Shown here: in pieces, positions 23,990-31,412 of the stretch
Numbering within the stretch: position 1 is the stretch's first letter
How the letters are laid out: each line of letters opens with the position of its first letter
Source of the DNA: an uncultured Ruminococcus sp.
Lineage (GTDB): Bacteria; Bacillota; Clostridia; Oscillospirales; Ruminococcaceae
DNA: 41,634 nucleotides
Reading direction: 5' to 3'
Assembly: GCA_900545285.1 (NCBI GenBank)
Contig: UQYK01000013.1
Coordinates: forward strand, 1-41,634
The notes under the pieces: model-generated
The model's input: only the letters and a program-made list of their open reading frames with translations
Databases searched by the model: none
Told to the model about the DNA's origin: nothing
Translations under genes and position numbers: made by a program

Positions 23990-24027
23990 AAAATGCCGGA
24001 CTGACATTGGTTTCAGCCCGGCATTTT
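23990..24027 (-). terminator. terminator of the GH5 cellulase gene
   Basis: On the minus strand AAAATGCCGG pairs with CCGGCATTTT, followed by CTGTTTTT. Confidence 0.8.
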
Positions 24028-24078
24028 GATACAATTTTAAAATGATTTTGTAAGAGTTGTCACCCGGATTTCAGCAGG

Positions 24079-26283
24079 TTATGCCTTTTCCGGCAGGGTG
24101 TCAATCAGGTGTGTCAGGAAGCGCAGCAGAACCAGTGCGTCATTGCCGTCTACGGCCTGATCGTAATTGGTATCTGCGTTTTTCAGCTGCTGTGCATTTC
24201 CCTGCATCTGATCCGCAACCAGCTTTTGCAGCAGTACGCCGTCAATCAGATCTACCTTTCCATCCAGGTTGATATCACCGAACAGAATCTCTGCGTCATT
24301 TATGGTTACAGTTGTGGTTGTGGTAGTTGTCGTAGTTGTTGTTGTGGTAGCAGTTGTTGTCGTGGTTGCTGTGGTAGTGGTAGTTGCCGGCTCTGTTACA
24401 GGTGCGGTTGTAGTAGTAGTTGTTGTTGTTGTGGTGGTTACCGGCTCAGTCTGTGTGGTAGTGGTTGTGGTGGTTGTCGTTGTGGTAGAAGTTGTGGTAG
24501 CGGTTTCTGTTGTGGTGGTAGTGGTAGTAGTGGCAGGAGCCGGTTCTGTTACAGGTTCAGTTGTAGTTGTGGTGGTGGTTACAACCGGTTCTGTGGTGGT
24601 GGTAGTAACAACCGGTTCCTCTGTTGTGGTGCCCGGAGTTACCGGATCATCCACATAGAATTCCTTGTCGAAGATCAGGGTTACGCTGTTCAGATCTACG
24701 GTTACGGTATCACCGGAAGCCGCAGACCAGGTCCACCAGTTCTGAATTTTCAGATAATCCATATCCAGTGTTGCAGAAATGGTTTCTGTGATATTGCCGT
24801 CATCATCTCTTGCAAAAGGATAATCGCCCTGGCCGATGGGGAATTCAAAGGTGGAAGCCGTATCATTCGGCCCGATGGAGTTATCGAAATAAACCCAGTT
24901 GCGCTTGCCGGCAGCGTCATTGACATTGAAGCTCATGTTAATGTTTCCGCTGCACTGTGAGGACTTCTTGGCAGAAGTCATGGTGTAATCTACAATAACG
25001 GAAGAAAGATTTACGTTCAGATCCTTATAGGGCTTCAGATCCACATTCAGGAACGGCTTTCCCTTGTCATCCAGTTCTGTAATATCACTGCCCTGGAATG
25101 TAACACGGTCTGTCTTTTTCTTTCCCGGGTCGGAAGAGCCGCCGTTTACGATATCAGAATAAATCTGCTTTACATTGTCATCAAACCAGCTCAGGGCCTT
25201 CCGGTTAAACAGACAGATGGTACCGGAGTTGGAGTCATCCCATACAACCGGGCAGAAGCCGTTCATATCATAAGCCGTAGAAGCTACAGCCTTCAGGAAC
25301 TTTTCGATGGATTCCTGATCCTTGTTGTAAGCAGTGGTGTTTACGCCGTACTTGTCAGCATTGCAGACACCATATTCGCCGATGAATACGCCAACGCCCT
25401 TGTCGGTGAACTTTGCCTTCAGGTCATTGAAATCGTTTTCCAGCTTGCTGTAATCCTGTGCGGTGCCCCAGGTTTCCCGGTGACCCCAGGAAGCATTTGC
25501 ATCCGCTACGCAGAATGTGGGCGGTTCATAGTAGTGTACCGATACAGCCAGCTTGTTGGACGGGTCTGTCGGCATAGAGAAATTGCCGGACAGTGCCTTG
25601 GAAGTATTGTTGCTGTCAGCCGTGCAGATCAGCAGACGGTCTGTATTGTTGCCGCCGGTTGCACGAACGGTGTCTACAAACGCCTGGTTATAGGTCATGG
25701 CATCACTGGTAGAGAAGTTGACTTCGTTCATGCCCTCAAATACCAGATGCTCGTCATAGTCCTTGAAGTAGGTTGCAATCTGTCCCCACAGCTTTTCAAA
25801 GGTACCGATCTTGGAGGTATCCTTTTCCCAGTCTTCATCGTGGTGGGTGTTGATTACGGCATACATGCCATTGTCTACGCAGTAGTCTACTACTTCCTTG
25901 ACTCTTGCCAGATATGCGTCTCCGACCGTGCCGTCAAAGGATGCCATATTTGCCGTGCCGGAAGCACCAGTCATATCCCACCAGGTGACAGGAATACGAA
26001 CGGTATTGAAGCCGGCCTTCTTGACTTCCTTGATCATGCTTTCGGTTGTGACAACATTGCCCCAGGCAGTTTCAATGTCTGTCGGGGAAGGATTGCTGGT
26101 CCAGGTATTGGTGCTGTCCAGCGCATTACCCAGGTTCCAGCCCAGGCCCATATCTTCGACCTGCTCAACCGCGGTCATGCCTGCCGCATTTGCCACAGGG
26201 ATGCCGGCAGACAATGCAGTGGTCATAGACGCACCGATTGCCGCAGCTGTCACTGTGCTCAGCAGCTTCTTCATAAACTTCAT
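24079..26283 (-). CDS. cellulosomal GH5 (subfamily 4-like) endoglucanase with carbohydrate-binding-like module and dockerin
   Basis: A 734-residue secreted enzyme. Residues 1-33 are a signal peptide (AGIPVANAA end). The GH5 barrel (about 35-375) shows MGLGWNLGNALDST, VRIPVTWWDM, INTHHDEDW, acid/base Glu about 186 in EGMNEVN, SVHYYEPP, and nucleophile Glu about 302 in VFIGEYG. It should cut internal beta-1,4-glucan bonds of cellulose or xyloglucan. Residues about 385-545 form a beta-rich domain with Trp/Tyr patches (KIQNWWTWSAASGD), probably carbohydrate-binding. Residues about 550-660 are an almost pure Thr linker broken by EPV motifs. The last 66 are a type I dockerin with calcium loops DINLDGKVDLID and DTNYDQAVDGND, for cohesin docking. 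It is a single-gene unit with its own promoter and terminator. Confidence 0.93.
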   Translation of the reverse strand: MKFMKKLLSTVTAAAIGASMTTALSAGIPVANAAGMTAVEQVEDMGLGWNLGNALDSTNTWTSNPSPTDIETAWGNVVTTESMIKEVKKAGFNTVRIPVTWWDMTGASGTANMASFDGTVGDAYLARVKEVVDYCVDNGMYAVINTHHDEDWEKDTSKIGTFEKLWGQIATYFKDYDEHLVFEGMNEVNFSTSDAMTYNQAFVDTVRATGGNNTDRLLICTADSNNTSKALSGNFSMPTDPSNKLAVSVHYYEPPTFCVADANASWGHRETWGTAQDYSKLENDFNDLKAKFTDKGVGVFIGEYGVCNADKYGVNTTAYNKDQESIEKFLKAVASTAYDMNGFCPVVWDDSNSGTICLFNRKALSWFDDNVKQIYSDIVNGGSSDPGKKKTDRVTFQGSDITELDDKGKPFLNVDLKPYKDLNVNLSSVIVDYTMTSAKKSSQCSGNINMSFNVNDAAGKRNWVYFDNSIGPNDTASTFEFPIGQGDYPFARDDDGNITETISATLDMDYLKIQNWWTWSAASGDTVTVDLNSVTLIFDKEFYVDDPVTPGTTTEEPVVTTTTTEPVVTTTTTTTEPVTEPAPATTTTTTTTETATTTSTTTTTTTTTTTQTEPVTTTTTTTTTTTAPVTEPATTTTTATTTTTATTTTTTTTTTTTTVTINDAEILFGDINLDGKVDLIDGVLLQKLVADQMQGNAQQLKNADTNYDQAVDGNDALVLLRFLTHLIDTLPEKA
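24300..24640 (-). repeat. Thr-codon tract encoding the cellulase linker
   Basis: The + strand is a run of GTTGTGGT-like units, coding for polythreonine on the minus strand. Codons vary between ACA, ACC and ACT, so it is kept at protein level rather than being a simple perfect microsatellite. Slippage could still change the linker length. Confidence 0.8.
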
Positions 26284-26317
26284 GGGTATCGAACTCCTTC
26301 ATATCAATATTACCACT

Positions 26318-26346
26318 ATTCTACCATCTCCTGTGCAAGCTGTCAA
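26318..26346 (-). promoter_or_regulatory. promoter of the GH5 cellulase gene
   Basis: On the minus strand: TTGACA, 17-bp spacer, TAGAAT, 35 bp upstream of the start codon. Confidence 0.85.
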
Positions 26347-26431
26347 GAGATTTTGCCCAATCATCCTATGATTTTTAGTGTAAAACGTCAAAATGCACAA
26401 ATCATGTTTTCGGAAATTGTACAGGATGTTT

Positions 26432-26605
26432 GGGGCAATACCGCACAAAGATTGTGCGGCAGATGCGTCGTCAAATTTTTCGTCAGATGAAACAAAAAGC
26501 GGAGTGAATACTTGATGTATTCACGAGCATTTTTGTGAAATATGACGGGAAATTTGCAAGCAGATGGCGTGCAAAGCCGCCAGACGCTCTTTGTGCGGTA
26601 TTGCC
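26432..26605. repeat. fold-back repeat family 2, long copy
   Basis: Outer arms GGCAATACCGCACAAAGA and TCTTTGTGCGGTATTGCC pair perfectly. Inside, AAATTTTTCGTCA pairs with TGACGGGAAATTT (two mismatches), ACAAAAAGC with GCATTTTTGT, and the centre is a perfect GTGAATAC-TTGAT-GTATTCAC hairpin. The whole 174 bp can fold back on itself. The outer arms match those of the short copy at 465-530. It lies between the cellulase promoter and the glucokinase terminator. Confidence 0.75.
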
Positions 26606-26645
26606 TTAGGCATGTTTCGGCATATCCGGCTGCACATTTTCACAG

Positions 26646-26687
26646 AAAAAAAGCCCTGCGAAGCACATCCGGCGCCGCAGGACTTTT
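26646..26687 (-). terminator. terminator of the glucokinase operon
   Basis: On the minus strand AAAAGTCCTGCG pairs with CGCAGGGCTTTT (one mismatch) and ends in a run of Ts. Confidence 0.85.
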
Positions 26688-26731
26688 CTATCATGGGATC
26701 GGGGGTTCAGGCTGCCGCCTGTAGCCCTGAC

Positions 26732-27676
26732 TTATTCGTGTGCGTTGCCCAGGAATGCAGCACCGATAATACCGGCATCATTTCCCAGCTTTGCAATCAC
26801 GATTTCTGTATTCTTGGCAGAATCCCGGGTGTAAACCTCCCGCTTTACAATTTCCTTCATCGGAACCAGAAGCGGATCGCCCTCGTTGCAGACACCGCCG
26901 CCGATGCACAGAATATCCGGCTGGAAGATGTTGATGGTATTGGTGATGCCAGCTGCCAGGTACTTGATGTAGTCATCTACTACCTGCTTTGCAGTTGCGT
27001 CACCGGCACGCATGTAATTGAAGGCTGTCCGGGCGGAAATGCGTTCCTCGTCCTTCATGGCGCTCTCCGGATGTGCTGCCAGTGCTTCCTTTGTCATGCG
27101 CACCAGACCAGTTGCGGAAGAGTATACCTCAAAGCAGCCCTTTCTGCCGCAGGTACACTGAGGGCCGTCCACAGAAATAACCGTATGACCGACTTCTGCG
27201 CCGCCGAAGTTGGAGCCGCTGTAGATTTTGCCGTCAATGACAATACCGGCACCTACGCCTGTTCCCAGGGTGATGCAGACTGCATTCTTAGCGCCCTTTG
27301 CTGCGCCGGCTACATATTCGCCGTAAGCGGCAGCGTTGGCATCATTTTCAATAAAGGTAGGCTTGCCCAGGGCAGCTTCCAGATACTGCACCATAGGGGT
27401 GTTTTTAAAGCCCAGGTTGTTGGAATATTCGATGATTCCGGTAGCGCTGTTTGCAACGCCCGGTGTGCCTACGCCAATCCACTGGATATCCTCCATGGTA
27501 AGGCCGGCCTTTTCTACGGCCTCCTTTGTCACCTTTGCCATATCTGCGGCAATTTCTTCTGACGGGCGGGGCAGATTGGTCTTTACGCTTGCCTTTTCCA
27601 GAATCTCATAATTCTCGTTGACAACGCCGGCAACAATATTTGTGCCGCCCAGATCGATTCCAATATAGTACTTCAT
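26732..27676 (-). CDS. glcK: ROK-family glucokinase
   Basis: The 314-residue enzyme starts at the ATG at 27676 behind AGGAGGAAA; an upstream in-frame extension lacks support. It has the ATP phosphate loop YYIGIDLGGTNIVAGVV, the sugar-binding IENDANAAAYGEYVAGAAKG, CITLGTGVGAGIVIDG, and the ROK zinc motif CTCGRKGCFEVYSS. It should phosphorylate glucose to glucose-6-phosphate in the cytoplasm. It closes a four-gene same-strand run (GH74 relic, GH25, manA, glcK). Other hexoses or N-acetylated sugars cannot be excluded, since ROK kinases vary. Confidence 0.92.
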   Translation of the reverse strand: MKYYIGIDLGGTNIVAGVVNENYEILEKASVKTNLPRPSEEIAADMAKVTKEAVEKAGLTMEDIQWIGVGTPGVANSATGIIEYSNNLGFKNTPMVQYLEAALGKPTFIENDANAAAYGEYVAGAAKGAKNAVCITLGTGVGAGIVIDGKIYSGSNFGGAEVGHTVISVDGPQCTCGRKGCFEVYSSATGLVRMTKEALAAHPESAMKDEERISARTAFNYMRAGDATAKQVVDDYIKYLAAGITNTINIFQPDILCIGGGVCNEGDPLLVPMKEIVKREVYTRDSAKNTEIVIAKLGNDAGIIGAAFLGNAHE

Positions 27677-27728
27677 TTCATTTCCTCCTGTTATTTCAAC
27701 TCCATTTGCATGGAATTGGATTCCTGTT

Positions 27729-28715
27729 TTACTGCTGTTCTGACAGAGGCTGTGCCGCATAGGTCAGCACATACCGGCAGCCGCTGCCCCTGACGCTGTA
27801 CCGTCCCAGTCCTGCCGGGAGCAGCACGCTGTCCCCTTTTTTCAGGGGAGCGCTGCCGGACGGGGTTTCCAGTGTGCCCTCGCCTTCCAGCACCAGCAGA
27901 TGATGGAACGAGTCCGGCTCTGCTGTAAAGTGCACCTCTTCCGACACCGTTACCACATCCGAAGCAAAGTACCGGCAGGACTCCAGCTTTCGCACACTGC
28001 CGCCGGGCACCTGCACCGCCGGATACTGGGTTGTCGGCGGAACGGGGCTCAGATTTGTCACATCCAGCGCCTTTTCAATATGCAGCGGCCGCAGCTTTCC
28101 GTCTGCGCCCCGTCTGCCGTAGTCATACACCCGATAGGTGGTGTTGGAATTCTGCTGAATCTCCGCCAGCAAAATGCCGGCGCCAATGGCGTGGAGCGTA
28201 CCGGACGGAATAAAGTACAGTTCCCCCGGCTTTACCTCCACCCGATTGAGGATTTCCGGTAGTGTCTGCGCCTCAATCCGCTGTGCGAATTCTTCCTTGG
28301 TGACGGTGCGGTTCAGGCCGTAATACAGCGCCGCACCCGGTGCAGCATCGACAATGTACCACATCTCCGTTTTTCCCGGCTCGCCCTCTGTGCGCATGGC
28401 ATAGGCATCATCCGGGTGCACCTGGATGGAGAGATCCTGCTTGGCATCAATGAGCTTAATCAAAACCGGCACGGTGGTACAGCCGGCACAGTTTGTCCCC
28501 AGAAACGCCGGGCCGTGGGCATCCAGATATTCCCGCAGCGTCTTTCCGGCATCCGGGCCGCTCTTTAAGATGCTGCTGCCGTCCTTATGGCAGGCCAGCT
28601 CCCAGCTCTCCGCGATTTTGTCAGCATCACTCTGCTTTCCATATTCTTCCCGGAGCCGGTTGCCGCCCCAGAGATAATCCTTGCAGATTCCCTGCAAAAA
28701 AATTGGTTCTGTCAT
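27729..28715 (-). CDS. manA: mannose-6-phosphate isomerase, class I
   Basis: The 328-residue cupin enzyme contains CKDYLWGGNRLREEYG near the start, the zinc-binding LSIQVHPDDAYA (about residues 96-107), FIPSGTLHAIGAG and EIQQNSNTTYRVYDYGR, all diagnostic of the short bacterial type. It interconverts mannose-6-phosphate and fructose-6-phosphate, feeding mannose from beta-mannans into glycolysis or making mannose for glycans. The gene is followed 52 bp later by glucokinase, which suggests joint hexose metabolism. The ribosome site is weak (GGAACAGAAAG). Confidence 0.94.
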   Translation of the reverse strand: MTEPIFLQGICKDYLWGGNRLREEYGKQSDADKIAESWELACHKDGSSILKSGPDAGKTLREYLDAHGPAFLGTNCAGCTTVPVLIKLIDAKQDLSIQVHPDDAYAMRTEGEPGKTEMWYIVDAAPGAALYYGLNRTVTKEEFAQRIEAQTLPEILNRVEVKPGELYFIPSGTLHAIGAGILLAEIQQNSNTTYRVYDYGRRGADGKLRPLHIEKALDVTNLSPVPPTTQYPAVQVPGGSVRKLESCRYFASDVVTVSEEVHFTAEPDSFHHLLVLEGEGTLETPSGSAPLKKGDSVLLPAGLGRYSVRGSGCRYVLTYAAQPLSEQQ

Positions 28716-28754
28716 ATCTTTCTGTTCCTTTCCCCAAAAGCGTTTCCAGAAGGC

Positions 28755-29534
28755 TCAGGAAAACGCCTTCAGCCCAAACTGTTCCCGAAACGATTCCATG
28801 CTCCCGGCGTATACATTCAGATCAATATGGGTCTGATAGCCGTCATAGCCGGACAATTCGCCGGAATCGGTATACTGCCAGAAGGTCCAGTCAAAATAGG
28901 GCTTATAATAATAATTGCTGATCCAGATGGGATAGTCCTTCTGAAAGCTGCTCACATAGGTGCGGTATGTGTTGGGTGCCGCATAGAGAATGGGCTTTAC
29001 GCCATAGTGCGCCTCCAGCAGATCCAGCATTTCCTGGAGATTCTGCTTTGCCTTTGCGGTATCCGGCGTACTTCCGCCCAGGGACTCATAGAATTCCACA
29101 TCGATCACCGGCGGCAGGGTATTTTCCGTCACAGGAACGGTCTGGATAAAGTTTTCCGCCTGCTCTTTTCCGCTGTTTTCGAACCGGAAAAAGTGATAGG
29201 CACCCACATACACCTTGGCAGACTTGGCAGTTTCCCAGTTCTGCGCAAACTGGCTGTCATTGTGGTCTACCCCCTCTGTGGCCTTGATAAAGCAGAAGCT
29301 TACACCCTGCTGCGCCAGCAAATCCCAGTCAATGTTTCCCTGATAATAGGACAGGTCTACGCCCCGAACCGGATATTCTGTCTCGCTTGGCACATCCGGT
29401 TCCTGCCGTCCGGTGCTGGTACGGTAAATGTGCAGCAGCCGGGGGCACCAGATACACGCAGTCACCAGTCCTGCCAGCACCAGCAGCGTCAGCAGCCAGT
29501 GCCACAGCATTTTTCCAAATGATTTTTTTCTCAC
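28755..29534 (-). CDS. membrane-anchored GH25 lysozyme
   Basis: The 259-residue product has one N-terminal transmembrane helix (about residues 9-29) and a GH25 muramidase domain: YPVRGVDLSYYQGNIDWDLL, FIKATEGVDHND, VGAYHFFRF, and the catalytic PPVIDVEFYES, with FWQYTDSGEL and IDLNVYAG at the end. It should hydrolyse peptidoglycan between MurNAc and GlcNAc on the cell surface, in growth or turnover. The start is a GTG at 29534 overlapping the preceding stop as TAGTG; GGTGATG upstream is the likely ribosome site. Confidence 0.88.
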   Translation of the reverse strand: MRKKSFGKMLWHWLLTLLVLAGLVTACIWCPRLLHIYRTSTGRQEPDVPSETEYPVRGVDLSYYQGNIDWDLLAQQGVSFCFIKATEGVDHNDSQFAQNWETAKSAKVYVGAYHFFRFENSGKEQAENFIQTVPVTENTLPPVIDVEFYESLGGSTPDTAKAKQNLQEMLDLLEAHYGVKPILYAAPNTYRTYVSSFQKDYPIWISNYYYKPYFDWTFWQYTDSGELSGYDGYQTHIDLNVYAGSMESFREQFGLKAFS

Positions 29535-30268
29535 TATGCTACATCACCCATAACAATTCCACGTCCGTCTGTGCAGAAATACACTCTGCCATAAACATTG
29601 CTGTCCCCGGTAATATACTTGGGGTTTAAGTTGCCGAACAGATGCTGCTCATCATTGATCCGAAGCCAGCTCTTTCCCTTGTCCTCAGAGCGGTAGATGC
29701 CGTAGCCGTTTTCGCCGCCATCCGCGCTCTTGTAAATGCACAGGCCGCTGTCACGGCTGCCGAACCAGACTTCCTTATTGCTGTTGGGGTTGACACGCAT
29801 CCGCTCGCCGCAGCCCCGGCCGGACTGGTTGCCGCCGCAGTGGAACGGCACGTCATAGCGTGTCCAGGTGTCGCCGTAATCATCCGATGCAAACAGCGCC
29901 GCCGGATTGTTCATGTAAGTACCGCCGGCAAAGTAAACCCGGTTGGGTTCCACCGGATCTGTGGCAACACTTTCTATGCCGATATAGCCCCAGTCATCAG
30001 AACCAAGAAAATCTGTCAGCGGCACCCAGTCCGTGTCCTTTTTGCGCCGGTACAGGCCGCCGATATCGGTACGGGCATAGACCAGTCCCTCTTCCTTGGG
30101 GTTGTACTCCATGCCGGTTACATAACCACCGCCGCCAATGGCAACATTGCTCCAGATATAGTCTGCCTTTGCGGATTCTGTGGTATTGCTGCCCGTGCAG
30201 CCGGTTCCGATTCCGCAAAACAGTGCGCCGCTCAATAAAATTGCCATGAGCCGTCCTCGCTTCTTCAT
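29534..30268 (-). pseudogene. GH74 xyloglucanase relic with a large in-frame internal deletion (lipoprotein)
   Basis: The open frame codes for 244 residues, against about 700 for a GH74 catalytic domain. Residues 1-24 are a lipoprotein signal (Cys24). Residues 37-176 match the N-terminal end of GH74: YIWSNVAIGGGGYVTGMEYN, VYARTDIGGLYR (first catalytic Asp, residue 68), SVATDPVEPNRVYFAGGTY and GERMRVNP. From about residue 188 the sequence is the extreme C-terminal end of GH74: IYRSEDKGKSWLRINDEQH, ITGD, VYGRVYFCTDGRGIVMGD. About 450-500 residues of the two-propeller fold, including the second catalytic Asp, are missing. The joint lies at YKSADGG, an Asp-box-like motif that repeats in these enzymes. 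The frame is intact and has a promoter, signal and ribosome site, so a small protein may still be made, but not an active xyloglucanase. Confidence 0.82.
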
Positions 30269-30327
30269 AATCTGTATGTCCTCCGTATTCCATTGCAGAG
30301 GAGACTGCAAAAAATTTCCTACCTCTT

Positions 30328-30356
30328 ATGATACCCGAAAACCACAGATTAGTCAA
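30328..30356 (-). promoter_or_regulatory. promoter of the GH74 relic-GH25-manA-glcK run
   Basis: On the minus strand: TTGACT, 17-bp spacer, TATCAT. It probably serves the four co-directional genes, none of which is followed by a terminator before 26687. Confidence 0.75.
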
Positions 30357-30383
30357 TAGGCAGCAGAAATTTTTTCCCCGGAA

Positions 30384-30938
30384 TCACTGCCGAAGAATGG
30401 GCAGCGGCGCGCCGTCATGACTGCCGATTTGCTTTTCCATCCACACCATATGGTACCACCGCCCGAATTTATAGCCGCACTGGTGGAATTTTCCTACCAT
30501 GCGGTATCCCAGCGCTTCATGAAACCGGATGCTGTCCCTGGTGAGGTACGGGTCGGGTTCTTCCACCGGGCAGGCAATACAGGCATTCATGTTGAGAAAA
30601 TGCCGCCGCTGCAATTCCTGCTCCAGGGCATTGTGAAGCAGCCGGCCGATTCCCTTTCGCTTCTGGTGCTGTTCCACATAAATCGAGGTCTCCACTGACC
30701 AGTCATAGGCCGCCCGTTCGTGAAATGCGCCGGCGTAGGCATACCCCACCGGCACGCCGTCCTGCTCCGCCACCAAATAGGGATACTTTTCCAGAGTTGC
30801 CGCAATGCGCGCTGTAAATTCCGCCGGTGTGGGGACATCATACTCGAATGTAATGGCGGTTTGCACCACATAGGGTGTATAAATGGCAAGCAGTGCCTGT
30901 GCATCTGCCGGAGATGCCGGACGAATCAAAATAGACAT
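30384..30938 (-). CDS. GNAT N-acetyltransferase, phosphinothricin/methionine-sulfone type
   Basis: The 184-residue protein begins ILIRPASPADAQALLAIYTPYV and carries AITFEYDVPTPAEFTARI, YLVAEQDGVPVGYAYAG, the acetyl-CoA site VEQHQKRKGIGRLLHNAL (QxxGxG type), and FHEALGYRMVGKFHQCGYKFGRW. This is the COG1247 pattern, whose members acetylate phosphinothricin, methionine sulfoximine/sulfone and similar amino-group substrates. It is cytoplasmic and a single-gene unit. The ATG follows GGAGGAA. The true substrate in this organism is unknown. Confidence 0.88.
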   Translation of the reverse strand: MSILIRPASPADAQALLAIYTPYVVQTAITFEYDVPTPAEFTARIAATLEKYPYLVAEQDGVPVGYAYAGAFHERAAYDWSVETSIYVEQHQKRKGIGRLLHNALEQELQRRHFLNMNACIACPVEEPDPYLTRDSIRFHEALGYRMVGKFHQCGYKFGRWYHMVWMEKQIGSHDGAPLPILRQ

Positions 30939-30971
30939 GTTAATTCCTCCTACTATATCTTAGATGCCTTT

Positions 30972-31000
30972 AAGGTACACCTTTTCCGGCAATTTGTCAA
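30972..31000 (-). promoter_or_regulatory. promoter of the GNAT gene
   Basis: On the minus strand: TTGACA, 17-bp spacer, TACCTT. The -10 is poor, the -35 perfect. Confidence 0.55.
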
Positions 31001-31035
31001 GCAAATATAAAATTGCACAAATATTTTCAAAATAG

Positions 31036-31064
31036 TTGATATTTATTTTTTCATGTGCTATAAT
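31036..31064 (+). promoter_or_regulatory. promoter of the tiny lipoprotein gene
   Basis: TTGATA, 17-bp spacer, TATAAT, with an extended -10 TG. It is divergent from the GNAT promoter 36 bp away. Confidence 0.8.
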
Positions 31065-31123
31065 TGCATCAGAAGAAATTACATTCTAAAGAGCCAAATC
31101 AGGCCTTTCAAGGAGGGAGTATT

Positions 31124-31327
31124 ATGAAAAAGTTGGATTATTTTCTCACTGCTGCAGTGCTTAGCATTGCAGTCCTGTCCGGCTGTTCTGCCGGCACAAA
31201 CACCGGAAACAGCACGGTGCAGAATGAGAGCAGCATCAGCCAGGCAGAAGCATCTGGCACACAGGAGGGCAAGGTCATCATGGACTACGCCATTGCGGTG
31301 CAGGGATTCTTGAACGGCACGGCGTAA
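31124..31327 (+). CDS. tiny lipoprotein of unknown function
   Basis: A 67-residue product from the ATG at 31124, behind the strong site AAGGAGGGAG. Residues 1-20 are a lipoprotein signal with lipobox LSGC (Cys21). The mature part is only 47 residues: a Ser/Thr/Asn/Gln-rich spacer, then the more hydrophobic VIMDYAIAVQGFLNGTA. It has its own extended -10 promoter and its own terminator, so it is a deliberate single-gene unit and not a fragment. No family is recognised. Secreted signal-peptide fragments of such lipoproteins act as pheromones in enterococci; whether that applies here is unknown. Confidence 0.8.
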   Translation: MKKLDYFLTAAVLSIAVLSGCSAGTNTGNSTVQNESSISQAEASGTQEGKVIMDYAIAVQGFLNGTA

Positions 31328-31346
31328 AAATACTTTCTGCAAAGAG

Positions 31347-31389
31347 AAACAGCCCTCGGCGGTTCCAGTTCCGCTGAGAGCTGTTTTTT
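31347..31389 (+). terminator. terminator of the tiny lipoprotein gene
   Basis: AACAGCCCTCGGCGG pairs with CCGCTGAGAGCTGTT with small mismatches around an 8-base loop, followed by TTTTTT. Confidence 0.85.
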
Positions 31390-31412
31390 ACATTTTTATA
31401 TGAGAAGTTGTC

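Noticed and set aside
24300..24640. Possible CRISPR or minisatellite array
   Set aside because: Units are irregular and have no spacers. Codon-level variation fits a protein linker.
24109..24960. Cys/Gly-rich and Val-rich plus-strand open frames over the cellulase
   Set aside because: They are artefacts of the Thr-codon tract (GTTGTGGT on the plus strand) read on the wrong strand.
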